Shown piece by piece: positions 44,887-56,540 of a stretch of 64,000 nucleotides of DNA; the stretch's first letter is position 1, and each line of letters opens with the position of its first letter. The notes below the pieces were generated by a model. That model did no database searches. It had not been told where the DNA came from and was given only the letters and a program-made list of their open reading frames with translations. Source of the stretch: Lycium barbarum (lineage: Eukaryota > Streptophyta > Magnoliopsida > Solanales > Solanaceae); assembly GCF_019175385.1 (NCBI RefSeq), contig NC_083337.1, positions 21,623,885 through 21,687,884 of the forward strand, given 5' to 3'. The position numbers were made by a program, and so were the translations under genes.

Positions 44887-45830
44887 CTCAGTCTCAGGGA
44901 TACAAATTGGCGTATTATATTCCATTTGGACCAGGTGAGAGTTCCCGTATGTCCGGGTCACAGCAACAGAGGGGTCCGGGGCAGGTTAGATCAATACCAC
45001 AACAGTGTGGTAATTGCGGCAGATCGCACTATGGGTGATGTCAGTATGGATCGAGAGCTTGTTATACATGTGGCAGCCTAGATCATTTCATGAGGAACTT
45101 CCCACAGGGGGGACCTATTGGTATGGTGTAGCCGATAGGGTCTATAGCAGGGTTATCAGAATCCGTGCGTCCTTCTGGGCGCGGGTCTCAGTCTTCAACA
45201 GGTAGAGGCAGAGGTAGGGGTGGAGCTTCTGGTGCAGGTGGTGCCCCGAACTGCATCTATGCTTTGGCTGGTTGTCAGGACTTGGAGTCTTCGCCGGATG
45301 TTATGATAGGTACATTGATAGTCTGTTCATATAGCATTTACGCGTTGATGGATCCGGGGTCCAATTTGTACTATGTCACTCCACTTATTGTGGGAAAATT
45401 CGGTATAGCGCTAGAATTATTGAATGAACCATTTTTTGTGTCTACACCTATTGGTGAACCTGTTATTATTAGGAAGATTTATCATGATTGTTATGTAGTT
45501 GTTTGTGGTCATCAGACCATAGCAGATCTTATAGAGTTATAGATGGTTGACTTTGACGTCATCATGGGAATAGACTGGTTAGCTTCCATTTATGCTAGTG
45601 TAGGGTGTTGGACGAAGACTATCACGTTCCACTTTTTGGGGGAAACAACTTTGGAATGAAAGGGCAATACGGCTTCGCCGAAAGGTAGATTCATCTACTA
45701 TCACAAGGCGAAGAAGATGATTTCGAAAGGTTGTATCTATCATATAGTTCGAGTTCAGGATACAGAAGCAGAACCGTAAACTCGTCAATCCATTCCTGTA
45801 GTTAATGAGTTCTTAGACGAGCTTCCAGGC
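44887..45830 (+). pseudogene. Element A nucleocapsid knuckles and protease
   Basis: Near 45004-45110 two CCHC-like zinc knuckles are readable (CGNCGRSHYG, stop, CQ; then CYTCGSLDHFMRNF). The first has a stop at the fourth spacer residue and the second has Phe instead of its last Cys. The protease follows with IYALAGCQDLESSPDV and active site LMDPGSNLYYVT; the usual D-S/P-G-S-T has Asn for Thr. A stop near 45541 and another at 45777 break the frame. The paralogue in H reads [12 protein letters not shown] at the same place. Confidence 0.8.
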
Positions 45831-46600
45831 CTCCCACCAGAGCGAGAAATTGATTTCGCTATAGATGTACTACCGGATACTCAGCTGATATCCATTCCTC
45901 CTTATAGGATGACCCCTACTGAGTTGAAGGAATTGAAGGAACAGTTGAAGGATCTACCGGAGAAGGGCTTTATCCGACCTAATATGTCACCGTGGAGAGA
46001 CCCAGTATTGTTCGTCAGAAAGAAGGATGGTTCGCTACGGATATATATCGACTATAGGCAGTTGAATAAGGTTGACAGTTAAGAATAAGTATCCACTTCC
46101 AAGGATAGATGATTTATTTGATCAAATATAGGGTGCTAGATATTTCTCGAAGATACACTTGAGATCAGGTTATCACCAGGTCAGGATTAGAGGGAAGGAC
46201 ATTTCGAAGATAACATTTAGAACTAGATATGGTCATTTCGAGTTCCTTGTTATGTCTTTCGGGTTAACTGATGCTCCAGCAATATTCGTGGACCTGATGA
46301 ATCGTGTATTCAGACACTTTCTCGACCTGTTTGTGATTATGTTTATAAATGATATTCTGGTTTATTCTCGATCAGAGACTGAGCATGCAGATCATTTGTG
46401 TGCGGTACTTAGAGTCCTTCAGGACCAGAGGTTGTACGCGAAATTCTCTAAATGTGAATTTTGGCTAAACTCTGTGGCTTTTCTAGGGCATATTGTTACA
46501 GATGAGGGCATCAAAGTGGATTCTCAGAAGATAGAAGCGGTGAAGACTTGGCCTCGACGTACGACGTTGACAGAGGTTCATAGTTTCTGGGTTTAGTAGG
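45831..46600 (+). pseudogene. Element A reverse transcriptase with altered YXDD box
   Basis: Readable motifs are [57 protein letters not shown] and [18 protein letters not shown] one-base insertion near 46072 shifts the frame between them. The catalytic box reads [12 protein letters not shown], so the first Asp of the usual F/Y-x-D-D is Asn (codon AAT at 46348-46350, one G to A change). A one-base deletion near 46578 ends the frame before the connection domain. The enzyme cannot be active. Confidence 0.88.
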
Positions 46601-47190
46601 GTATTATAGAAGATTTGTAGAGGGAATTTCTTTTCTTTCTGCACCATTGATGAAGTTGACCCAGAAGGCAGCCAAGTTCCAATGGACAGATGCTTGCGAG
46701 GGAAGATTTCAATATTTGAAGGATAGGTTGACTTCGGCACCAGTTCTGGCGCTTCCGGAGGGATCCGAGGGTTATACTGTCTATTGTGACACTTCAAGGG
46801 TCGGATTGGGTTGTGTATTGATGCAGCACGACAAGATGATTGCTTATGCTTCCAGACAGCTCAGGAAGCATGAGAGGAACTACCCAACTCATGACCTAGA
46901 GTTAGCAGATGTGATTCATGCACTTAAAATCTAGAGACATTACTTATATGGCGTTCATGTTGACATCTATACAGATCATAAGAGTCTTCAGTATATCTTC
47001 AAGCAGAAGGAGCAAAATTTGCAGCAGAGGTGGTGTTAGAATTGCAGAAAGATTATGATAGTGATATTTTTTACCATCTAGGGAAATTGAATGTGGTAGC
47101 AGATGCCCTCAGTCGCAAATCAATGGGTAGTTTACCACGCTTGCGGGCTGGAAAAGGGGAGTTAGCTCATGAACTTCTTTAGCTAGCCAA
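46601..47190 (+). pseudogene. Element A RNase H
   Basis: The frame from 46647 has [38 protein letters not shown] (RNase H catalytic Asp in the CDxS box) and [21 protein letters not shown] stop at 46932-46934 replaces Trp of KMWRHYLYG as read in H. After it, [14 protein letters not shown] continues, then a one-base insertion near 47031 shifts the frame, and DALSRKSMG closes the domain. Another stop at 47180-47182 stands for Gln. Confidence 0.85.
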
Positions 47191-47191
47191 T

Positions 47192-47820
47192 TTGGGGGTC
47201 AGAGTTATAGATTCAGGAGATGCCGGAGTTACTATTCAGACTACAACAACGTCATCCTTAGTAGCCGAGGTGAAACGGCATCAGTATGAAGACCCTTCAT
47301 TGACCCATTACAAGGAAACAACTTCGCAAAAGAAGAAATCACCGTTCGGGATTACTGGAGAGGGAGTTCTCAGGTATCGCGGTAGGTTGTGTGTTCCCGA
47401 TGTTGCGGGGTTACATCAGAAGATTATGGTGGAGTCTCATTGCTCCCACTATTCTATCCGTCCAAGGTCAATAAAGATGTACCGCGACATCAAGGAGGTT
47501 TAATGGTGGGATGGAATGAATAAGGATATAGCAGAGTTCGTAGCCCAGTGTCCTAATTGTCAACAGGTGAAGATTGAACATCAGAAGCCCGGCGGAAAAT
47601 TGCAGGCTATGGAGATCCCGACTTTGAATTATGAAGTAGTTAATATGGATTTCATCTCAGGCTTACTCCTGTCTCAGTGTAGGTTTAATTCTGTAAGGGT
47701 AATTGTTGATAGGCTGACAAAATCAACTCATTTTCTACCTGTCAGGACTACGTACTCCACCGAGGATTATGAAAAGCTTTATATTAAGGAGATAGTCCGA
47801 CTTCATGGTGTTCCTGTATC
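47192..47820 (+). pseudogene. Element A integrase, N-terminal and first half of core
   Basis: Frames 47192-47503 and 47516-47863 cover the zinc domain (ESHCSHYSIRPRS, then [16 protein letters not shown]) and the first part of the DDE core (NMDFISGLLL with the first catalytic Asp, [28 protein letters not shown]). A stop at 47501-47503 stands where H has Tyr. The reading frame is cut at 47820 by the hAT-like insertion, just before the second catalytic Asp. Confidence 0.85.
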
Positions 47821-48692
47821 TAGGGGTGGGCATGGTACGGTATTTGAAACCTTGGTTCGGTAACTTCGGTATTCGGTTTTTAAAAATACGATACCATTAC
47901 CATACCAAATTAATTCGGTACGGTTCGGTATTTTTAAGTTCGGTTTCGGTATTTCACGGTACGGTAATTCGGTAACCATAGTTTATTTGACTTCGACTTA
48001 CGTATATACTCATGTAATAAAGGATTATGACTTCTAGATTTCTCAATTATATTAAACTAACACCATACACAAATAGACGTATTTAAAAGAAAGTACAAGC
48101 AATTTTCTTCGTTAATCAATTGCACAACGGACATTTGAATCACGATAGAGTAGTCAAAGTTTCAAAGTCTAAACAACATTAGCCAAAATTAAGCATAATC
48201 TTCGGTCCTAAACAATTTTACACCAAAAATTTCATTCAGCAGTAGAGAGAATAGGCCATTTCCACCATTTCAAGTCTTAATGTATTGGAAAAATAGAAGA
48301 GACAAATTAAAGGCTGCTTCTAGGCCTCAGCATATGTGAAAGACTAAAAGCATGAAAATATTGGATAAAAAGTTAGCTTTGATGGTACAATTTTCTATTA
48401 GATACAAATTGGCATTAAATGAGATGTGATGTAATTTTTTATACGAAAACTAGTCTATATATTTAGCAGTAGTAAATATAATATATATGGATTGTATATA
48501 TGTAGTATAAGCTTCGGTATGGTATACGGTATTTCGGTATCCATTTTATAAATACCAAATACCATACCGAATACCAAAGAAAATTTAAATTCATACCAAA
48601 TACCATACCAAATACCATAATACTAAAACCGTGGTATTAAAAACTTCTGTATCGGTATGGTATTCGGTATATACCATACCGTGCCCACCCCG
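47821..48692 (+). mobile_element. hAT-like non-autonomous DNA element in integrase
   Basis: Ends are inverted: TAGGGGTGGGCATGG on the left and CCGTGCCCACCCCG on the right, each followed inward by alternating GGTACGGTAT / ATACCATACC words. Flanks CCTGTATC (47813-47820) and GCTGTATC (48693-48700) are an 8-bp target duplication with one mismatch (7 bp perfect). 8-bp duplications and GGGGTGGGC termini fit the hAT superfamily. There is no transposase frame in the 0.87 kb. Deleting it with one flank restores the integrase reading VPVSIISDRG. The strand is arbitrary. Confidence 0.82.
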
Positions 48693-48700
48693 GCTGTATC

Positions 48701-49112
48701 CATTATATCAGATAGGGGTATGCAGTTTGCTGCTAATTATTGGAGATCTTTTCTGGAAAGTTTGGGGACTCAGGTGTATCTTAGCACAACATTTCACCCC
48801 TAGACAGATGGACAGGCTGAGCGTACCATTTAGACCCTTGAAGATATGTTAAGGGAAAATGTGCTAGATTTTGGGGGAAATTGGGATGATCACTTGCCTC
48901 TTATTGAGTTTGCATACAATAATAGTTACCACTCCAGTATTCAGATGACCCCGTATGAAACTTTTTATGGGCGGAAGTGCAGATCACCAATTGGATGGGT
49001 TGAAGTGGGAAAGACGAAATTAGTAGGGCCAGACTTAATTCAGCGAGCGTTGGATAAAGTTAAGCTTATTCGGGATCGATTATTAACCGCCCAAAGTCGA
49101 TAGAAGACTTAT
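48701..49112 (+). pseudogene. Element A integrase, second half of core
   Basis: Starts IISDRGMQFAANYWRSFL with the second catalytic Asp, then TTFHP*TDGQAERTI*TLEDML where both stops are TAG in place of CAG in H. WDDHLPLIEFAYNNSYHSSI and MTPYETFYGRKCRSPIGW follow, as usual at the end of the core. A third TAG at 49101 replaces Gln. Confidence 0.87.
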
Positions 49113-49560
49113 GTGGATAATGGCCGACGAGACTTGGAGTTCCAAGTTAATGATTGGGTATTCTTAAAAGTGTCAATGATGAAAGGTGTTATGAGATTTT
49201 GCAAAAAAGGTAAGCTTAGCCCTCGATATATTGGGCCTTATAGGATTATTCATAGAGTGGGCAAGGTAGCTTATGAGTTGGATCTACCTTCCAACTTAGA
49301 GTCCGTACACCCAGTCTTCCATGCATCCATGCTCTGTAAGTGTGTTGGAGATCCTTCGAGAGTTTTGCCCATCGATGATGTTTAGGTTACCGAGCAACTA
49401 TCATATGACGAGGTTCCCATTGCAATCCTGGATAGACAAGTTCGGAGGCTAAGAACTGAAGATGTAGCCTCAGTGAAAGTTCTTTGGAGAAAAAATAACA
49501 GGGACAAAATGACTTAGTAGCTGAGGAAGATATAAAGTCCAGATATCCACATTTGTTCCA
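49113..49560 (+). pseudogene. Element A integrase C-terminus and chromodomain
   Basis: DLEFQVNDWVFLKVS, KLSPRYIGPYRI and AYELDLPSNLESVHPVFHAS form the GPY/F-type C-terminal domain. After a stop at 49383-49385 (Gln in H), the chromodomain-like end reads YDEVPIAILDRQVRRLRTEDVASVKVLWRKNN. Two adjacent TAGs at 49515-49520 and a one-base loss break the last helix and the RYPHLF tail. A chromodomain at this place is the mark of chromoviruses such as Tekay/Del. Confidence 0.85.
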
Positions 49561-49800
49561 CTCCTAGAAGAAGTTCAGACAGAGACGTCATTGTCTTCAG
49601 GTGCGTAACGCTTTCCTTCTTATAGTTCCTTGGTCGTGTAGGGCCATTATTGTCGTTGTTGTATCCCTATAAGGCACTGCATATTTTAGGTTATTGTGAT
49701 GGGATGGTAGTATTACAATTACAGGGGAAACTCTGGCGGAATTTTCGTAGAATTCCTAAGAGTTTAACATTCGAGGACGAATGTTTCTAAGGGGGGAGGA
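49561..49800 (+). other. Element A 3' untranslated part, pre-PPT hairpin and polypurine tract
   Basis: Non-coding stretch after pol, similar to D's. Includes ACATTCGAGGACGAATGT (49767-49784) and purine tract AAGGGGGGAGGA (49789-49800) directly before the LTR. Confidence 0.9.
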
Positions 49801-52131
49801 TGTTACACCTCGTAGTTTTGTACGTTAAGATTCGTTAGGTGTTAGCTGTGTAATTGTAGATACTGGAGTACCTTCTAGGATAGATGATATTATATGCACC
49901 TACCTTATGATTATGAGGGTTTAAGATCATATAATAAGCTAGGGAAGGATTAGAGGGCAAGTGGATTAAGGAAATCAAGTTTGTTAGAACTCTGGAGAAA
50001 AGATGGGGGACAATTTTGGTCCAACTTGCAGAAAGAATATTTTTTAGTATATGAGGAGTTTTGAAGTAAAGCAAAAGCCTATTGAAGTTCATTAAGTCTA
50101 GTTTCCAACGTAATAAGACGCTAGTTGATATCACATAAGAATAGAGAGTTATGGACGTTACAAGCTAGTCCGCCAGAGCAGGGATTAACCCTTCGCAAAC
50201 GCGACCAAAGGGCCGCGAACGTGAAGAGGAGGACTGAATAACCCTTCACGAACACGACCCAAGGCTGTGAACGCAAATGGAAAATTTTAAGTCCGTTTCC
50301 ACCGACTTCCACACCCGATATAAGGGCCAAGACCCTTATTTTTCACCCCAAATATTTCCCAAAACTCAGAAATCTTATAGGGCTGTGAGTATATCATAAA
50401 ATTGAGGGCTGTGAGTAATTTTCAAGTGGCAGAGTATTAGTTTAGGTTCGGATAGCGTGTAGTTGTGATTATAGTAGCATTTTACTGTGGATTTTGGCTT
50501 GGATTCAAAGCAAATACTAAAGATCTTGCTGTTCTAGTAAGAAAAAGGTATGAAATCTCTCCTTATTTGTGTTGATTTAGGTTTATTTATGAAGATAGAG
50601 CTATTAAATGATCGTATAATGAATTTGTTGGTTGAGAAATCGGATAAACATCGTGTGATATGTTTTATGGAATATTTTGGTACAGATGATGATGTTGTTG
50701 ATGTTAGTCTTGTTGTTGTTGTTGGTTGTTGGTATTGTGATTTTTGGCTAGGGATATAAACAGGGGAGATGCTGCCCGAATTTCGGCAGATTCTAAAAGG
50801 ATTTAATTTGAAGACTTAAGACAAGTATATGACGATAAGCCTAACGATAGTATGAATGGTTTTATATGTAGATTACGAGACTACGACTGATCTTGTGTAG
50901 AGTACGAGGCAGGAAGTAGTTTGGAATGTCGGGAAGTATGCTTCAGGTATGTTAAGGTTGTTCCTTCTTTTCTTGGTAGGATTCCATATATGGTAAGAGC
51001 GTAATGGACCTTGTGACTAGGGATTTATAAAAGTAGAGCTTGTCATATTGTTGTGTAGTTTCAGAGGGTTATGTTAATCTTTCTGAGAAGGCATATCCCC
51101 CCTATGTCCTTGAGTTTATAGAGAGACGGAAGAGGCATGTTATAGTATCAGTATTTTTCAGCATATGAATGGTATAATGAATGATCTATATATACATTTT
51201 CTTTAGCCTGGCCAGTTGGTCAGTGAGACATTTTTATTTAGCCTAGCCACTTGGTCAGTGAGACATTTTTATTTTCCTGGCCTGTGGGTCAACGAGACAA
51301 ATATGCCTGGCCTGCGGGTTAGTAAGATAGATATGCCTGGCCTATGGTTTAGTGAGACAAATTGCCTGGCCGACGGGACAGTGAGACATATTGCCTGGCT
51401 ACTTGGCCAGTGAGATTTTATAGTTGCCTGGACACTTGGTCAGTGAGATATATATAATAGTATTATATTGCATTTCATATGAGACAGGTCTGGAGAGATA
51501 TTCAGGGCATTCTTTTGCCTCCAGATTGTATTGTTTTCAATTCAGTTTTAGTTATCGTTACCTTACATACTCGGTACATTATTTCGTACTGACGTTCCTT
51601 TTGTCGGGGGCACTACATTCATGCCTGCAGGTACAGATCGACCGATTGATAGACCTCCCCAGTAGGCAGGATCTGACATCAGCTGATTGGTAAGATCCCT
51701 TTCTGTTCGGAGTTGCCAGGTCCTTTGGAGTTTTCCCTTTTGATTCCAGATTGTATGGTACAGTCACACATCTCCCTAGAGGTTTGTAGATGAGTCCTGT
51801 ATATATGGTGTCCGTGTGATCGCCTTTTCAGTTTGTGTATGTCTATTAGATACTGTTGGCTTTGTATGATCATAGTAGCCGCGTCGGCTTGCTCAGTTGT
51901 GTATATATATTTTGGGTGTGTATGACCAGTTCAGATGAGATAGTCAGTATTTTTATATATATATATATCTAGATTGCGGCCTCGCCGACTTGTTGGTGTT
52001 GTTTGTGTGCAGGTAGGCCTTACCGACTTAAGTTAGGGGTTACTCCCCAAAGTTTTAGATTTCGAGTGGTTCGCTCGGGCCTAGTTTGGCATCGAGTGCC
52101 GGTCACGCCTCTCCAGATTTGGGGCGTGACA
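49801..52131 (+). repeat. Element A 3' LTR (2331 bp), uninterrupted
   Basis: Starts TGTTACACCTCGTAG, ends GGGGCGTGACA, then the CTAAA target duplicate. It carries a GCGAACGCG-like word cluster (50184-50280), inverted repeat and ATATAAG (50289-50324), donor-like AAAAAG|GTATGA (50547/50548), a 46-nt candidate mini-exon 50901-50946, tandem repeats (51203-51450), CTGAC 51589-51593 and an acceptor-like CCTGCAG ending 51630. It is the reference copy for the split 5' LTR. Confidence 0.93.
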
Positions 52132-52136
52132 CTAAA

Positions 52137-52656
52137 ATAAACAAATAAATACCCATTAACAACTAAACCAATATAGTCTAACTACTAGACAAAATAAACA
52201 TGCAAACAGACTAAAACACAGGTAAAAAATAACTTAAAGGAAGAAAATTTATCTTAGTGCAACCCTTTGTCGAGATTGGAAGTTTGAGATCCTTGCTACT
52301 CAATGCCCCAACTCAGCCAAAAAAAAAAAAAAACAAGACTAGAAAAACCCAATTAATTAAAGGTCTTGGCACACCCTAGGTAAATTGGGTATTTTTGCTC
52401 TATTCGAAAAATATTTATACAGTTTTGAAATTTTGAGACTTGTAAGGTCTGTGAAATAGTGGAATATGGGGTTCTAAAGAATCCCAAAACCCCAAGTTTC
52501 TGGTTTGTAATCGATGTGGGACATTGTAAATTTGCAAGGATTCTCTTGAATCCCTATCAATCTCTATATAGGAATTTCGTTGAAATGCATAACAAAATGA
52601 AAAAAATAATTAAGGAAATCGTCTTTGTTGACGATGGATTATAGAAAAGGTAGAAG

Positions 52657-52711
<55 letters not shown>

Positions 52712-52821
52712 TATATAGGAATTTCGTTGAAACGCATAACAAAATGAAAAAAATAATTAAGGAAATCGTCTTTGTTGACGATGGATTATAGAAAAAATAG
52801 AAGATAGATAGATAGATAGAT

Positions 52822-52901
<80 letters not shown>

Positions 52902-53394
52902 TAGGGGTTTATAGTGTTTGGTTGCACTATGGTGGAGAGAGGGAAAAGTAATTATTGCTTTGCCAAATTTGGTTGAACAACAGCTAATAAAGAACGCGTG
53001 CCCGAGACTTTGCCGTTTTTTAGAAAATCGTGATAGAGAGATAGCTTCAAGGCGACGCCAAGGGTTTCTCAAATCGGGGATCATGTGGGCACCTCCCCAA
53101 TCCATCCTAGGAGGCGAAACCTTTTACCAAAACACTCAATTTATGTAAATGAAATAATAATGAAACACTTAGTAATTGTTCAATATCACTTAAAACCAGA
53201 AATTAACAAGAATACTTTACATTAAACAATTTTCAAAACTGGGTCTAGACTAGTACAAGAGCTTTTAAGATTTATAAGTCGATAATTACAATACTATGAA
53301 GTACAACCTTTGTTCTGGAACGAAATCAATAGAAGTCTTAGAAATGGACACCGGGAGAATCTTCGGAAGCTAATAATCCACGAACACAACCTGT
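52137..53394. other. Spacer right of element A, with microsatellite-bearing duplication
   Basis: AT-rich sequence with no supportable gene. A plus-strand frame at 52918-53148 has no domain I recognise. A 147-bp unit starting CTATATAGGAATTTCG is tandemly duplicated (52564 and 52711), each copy ending in GATA then GA repeats (about 52656-52708 and 52805-52901). An A13 tract lies near 52320. Confidence 0.6.
52564..52905. repeat. 147-bp tandem duplication with GATA/GA microsatellite
   Basis: The two copies are offset by exactly 147 bp and differ at few bases (for example GAAATGCATA against GAAACGCATA). The GA tract of the second copy is longer. Slippage or unequal exchange within the GA tract is the likely origin. 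Confidence 0.88.
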
Positions 53395-56300
53395 AACAAA
53401 TCTACACCCCGAATAGGGTGTAGCGAGAGTAGTATCAGTACAACAATCGTACTGGTAAGCATCATAGGCTGACAACGATTAGGAGAACATAACAAAAATA
53501 GTAATAAGAAGTTATGAATGATAGGCAACAACTCAAATAATAAGCATAATCAGAAAAAGGAAAGGGGTCTATCACGATAGATATACATTCACAGATGATT
53601 CAATATTCCGGCCTAAGTATACACTTCTATTTCTCAATCCATTGACTATACAACGCAAGCCTCATTTCACCCAACTAACACTAGTCACCAAATAGAAGTA
53701 ACCTCACCATACTCAGTTGCATTTCAAATTATACATTCAATCCTTATGGTACGCCTTTCCCACAATAGGGGACTCTACAATCCCACTAACCATATTACAA
53801 GAACAAATTACACCACAAACCATAGACAACAGAGGACTCAGGATATGATATACAAGGTACACTCGATCAAATGATATCACAACACAGTCTAGAAACAACA
53901 ACCTAAGAGATAGAAGTATCAATGTCCGAATCCATGAAATATAAGAATGAGGTGAAGAATGCATATGCCATGCAATGATATCAATGGACAATGTAATCTC
54001 TGTACGCACATGCTTCAGGTGGAATACCTCTACACCTTGATAGTCATGACCAATGGGGTACCCGCGAAGTGTATGTACCACTCTCGCGATCCCGACAAAA
54101 ACCTTGGGCATTGGACACTCTCTCAATCCCGATAAAAGCCTCAGGCATCGTCCTCTCATCTCTCTCATCATCATCAGCACCAAGTCTCAACTCATATTAA
54201 TGTATCATGGAAGATGAGAATGAGTGCTATGCATAATATCATTGTCAAACAGAAACATATCAATATCAATGGTGCCACACATGGACACATATGACAATAT
54301 CAAGAATAAGTATAGTTCTTTCCTCTATCTAAGATAATACCCAGTAAGTGAGAGATAATGGTTTCACAATCACTATAAAGAAACTAAGCATCATGTCTAA
54401 TATCACACATGTGGAAACATGCCAATAGATCACAATACGGCAACAAGACCACAATCAAACAATAGTACCTACCTAGGTAATCCATCCCAACTTCAGACCC
54501 GAATAACATGCTTTCTCTGATAATCACTAACTCTACATATGCTTCAGTAACCGAAGTCTAACCATAAGGTAAGATAGGGAGATAATGAAACTCAAGTCAC
54601 ACGGCGTGAGCCCAATCATACCAACTAGACACTAGTACACACAGTCAAGGAAACACCAACTTAAATCACAAGGCGATAAGCTGCATATAATAGTACTAAC
54701 CTAGAATTATCCATCCCAACATTGTGTCCGGAGACCTAAGCATGCTTTCTCCTTCGGTCACTACCGTGCATCTATGAAATCCTAATCGGATTCTAACTCA
54801 AGTAAGTCATAACCTACCTCGAGGCCGAGCAGGTGTTGTGAAAATCCACATGATCTTTATCTTCCATTTTTCGGAAAGAAAGTCGCGACAGGAAGGTCTA
54901 GGAATAGCAAGAAATCAAAGTAGGCAAGGTATTGAGGAATAGGGTATACACACCCAATAAGAATCTATTATACGACTCCGGGCCCACAGGGGTATATTTG
55001 AAGCTCTTCCTCAAATTAGGTTTTCTATGTCTTCAACGATTAATAACAAGGATTTTATTGTCATCTAATCTCAACAAAGTCATGAAATCTTCCTTCAAAT
55101 CCCTAATTTTAAGAAACTCAAGACTTCATCCATTTGAAATTTAATGGAAGAAATAGAATTTGTAGTTGGTTAGATAGCTTAGCCTAGAAATCAAGGAGTT
55201 CTCCCATAAAATCATCATTCAAAGTTAAGGGAACAATTTTTACCCACCTAGGGTTTTACAAGTTAGGAAGTTCCCATTTTATTAAATCTTAGCATTCAAA
55301 CCTTAATAAGATAAATGAAGTAATCAAAAAAGGATGGAATAATTGAGGTCTAGATATTACATTTCCCAAGGTTCCTCGGGATTTTCTTTGAAAATGCCCC
55401 ATATGGTAGCTTAGATTGAGAGTTGGGTGAAAATGGGGTCAAATCCCGAAACGGGCATTAAATACTAGGTATGCCTAGCGTCACTCATTGTAGAGAACAT
55501 GGAAACGCTGTGGCGAACTAGTACTATGATGAACTACTGACCATGGGGGTGGTCTTAAGAAGGGCTGTCTTTTCCGCCGTGGCGGAATTGGGACCCATTG
55601 GGGTAAAAAACTTTTACCGAAGCATAGCCCGCTATGGCGAGCAACAGTTCGATAGGGATTGAGAATATCATAACGGGCTAAAATTTTCAAACATATCAAA
55701 GAAGACATATTATCATCTTTTGAATCAAGCAAAACTTATTATTTCACTCTTATAACATACATGGAAAGTTTTAGAGTCATATGCTGTACATGGAATATAC
55801 GAAAACTCATCATACATTACACAAGTCTCACTCAAAATGGATCAATTCAGACTATTAGACAGATTGATTCATAGCTTAGTATAAAAACAATTATAAGAGG
55901 GATTAACCTATGGCAAAAGAAAAACATATAGGGATCATTAACTACTACTGCCCCACACTAAAATAGTGATTTGTACTCAAATATAATGAAGAATAATAGC
56001 AAAATGAAATAGAGAGAAACAAGTCTCCGTGATTGCCAGTTGAGCTACCTCCTAACAACCTCCTGATTTAAAATCGTGACATGATGCCATAACCATCACT
56101 AGTATTCATTCCACTTTGAAGATTTAATTGCACCCAAGTTTTTATTCCATTTTGCGTCTATGATCAGGGCAGTGGGAAATGTTTCAAAGGACTATATAAC
56201 AAATGTAGCATCTTGCACTTCTTGTCCCTTAAGCATGTTGTCATTTTGTCTCCTTGACATGACAATTTTAGGGTGTACGGACTTTGTTCCTCATCTATAA

Positions 56301-56540
56301 ACTTATCAATAGCCTCAGATAGCTCAATTAACATGTCATACCCAAGCAAAATGTAGAAAAGTATTTAGAATGAGGTTCAACACAACCCACCGAGAACTGC
56401 ATAATAGTTTACATCTCAACTTTGCACACTTACAACCTCAAAATCATCAATAATATTTTGATCTAATGGTTGGAATTCTTCTTTCTGCTCCACAAGCCGA
56501 CTGTTATACTTAATTATTGGTAGTTGCATTTGATGACCCG
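53395..56540 (-). mobile_element. J: degenerate LTR element remnant, probably gypsy
   Basis: Three clues, each weak alone. At about 53404-53470 there is a hairpin CACCCCGAATAGGGTG followed by GTAGTATCAGTACAA and ATCGTACTGGTAAGC, resembling LTR distal motifs. At 55495-55655 there are CCGCCGTGGCGG-like words, as in other LTR promoters here. At 56030-56090 the sequence GAGCTACCTCCTAACAACCTCC, then GATTTAA, parallels the tail of Athila-like element F in the same orientation. This suggests a 3' LTR of about 2.5 kb to the left of an Athila/Tat-type tail. Exact ends, target duplication and coding domains were not found. The minus-strand frame 56349-56164 is unrecognised. Confidence 0.4.

Larger units (their letters stand above)
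10831..52131 (+). mobile_element. Element A: Tekay-like gypsy element carrying nested insertions
   Basis: The 5' LTR is split (10831-11092 and 22231-24374), the interior is split (24375-24483, 40474-41528, 44887-47820, 48694-49800) and the 3' LTR is 49801-52131. A 5-bp target duplication CTAAA flanks the whole (10826-10830, 52132-52136). Removing D, B, I and the hAT-like element gives one contiguous gypsy element with gag, CCHC knuckles, protease, RT, RNase H, integrase and chromodomain in that order on the plus strand, as in chromoviruses of the Tekay/Del type. All coding parts are broken by stops and frameshifts. A is the oldest element of the nest. Confidence 0.92.

Noticed and set aside
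52557..53105. A 182-residue minus-strand frame with long Ser-Leu runs
   Set aside because: It is driven by GA/GATA microsatellites and the 147-bp duplication; no conserved domain.
52918..53148. Possible small host exon (76 codons, plus strand)
   Set aside because: No domain, splice context or partner exon could be identified; kept as unassigned spacer.
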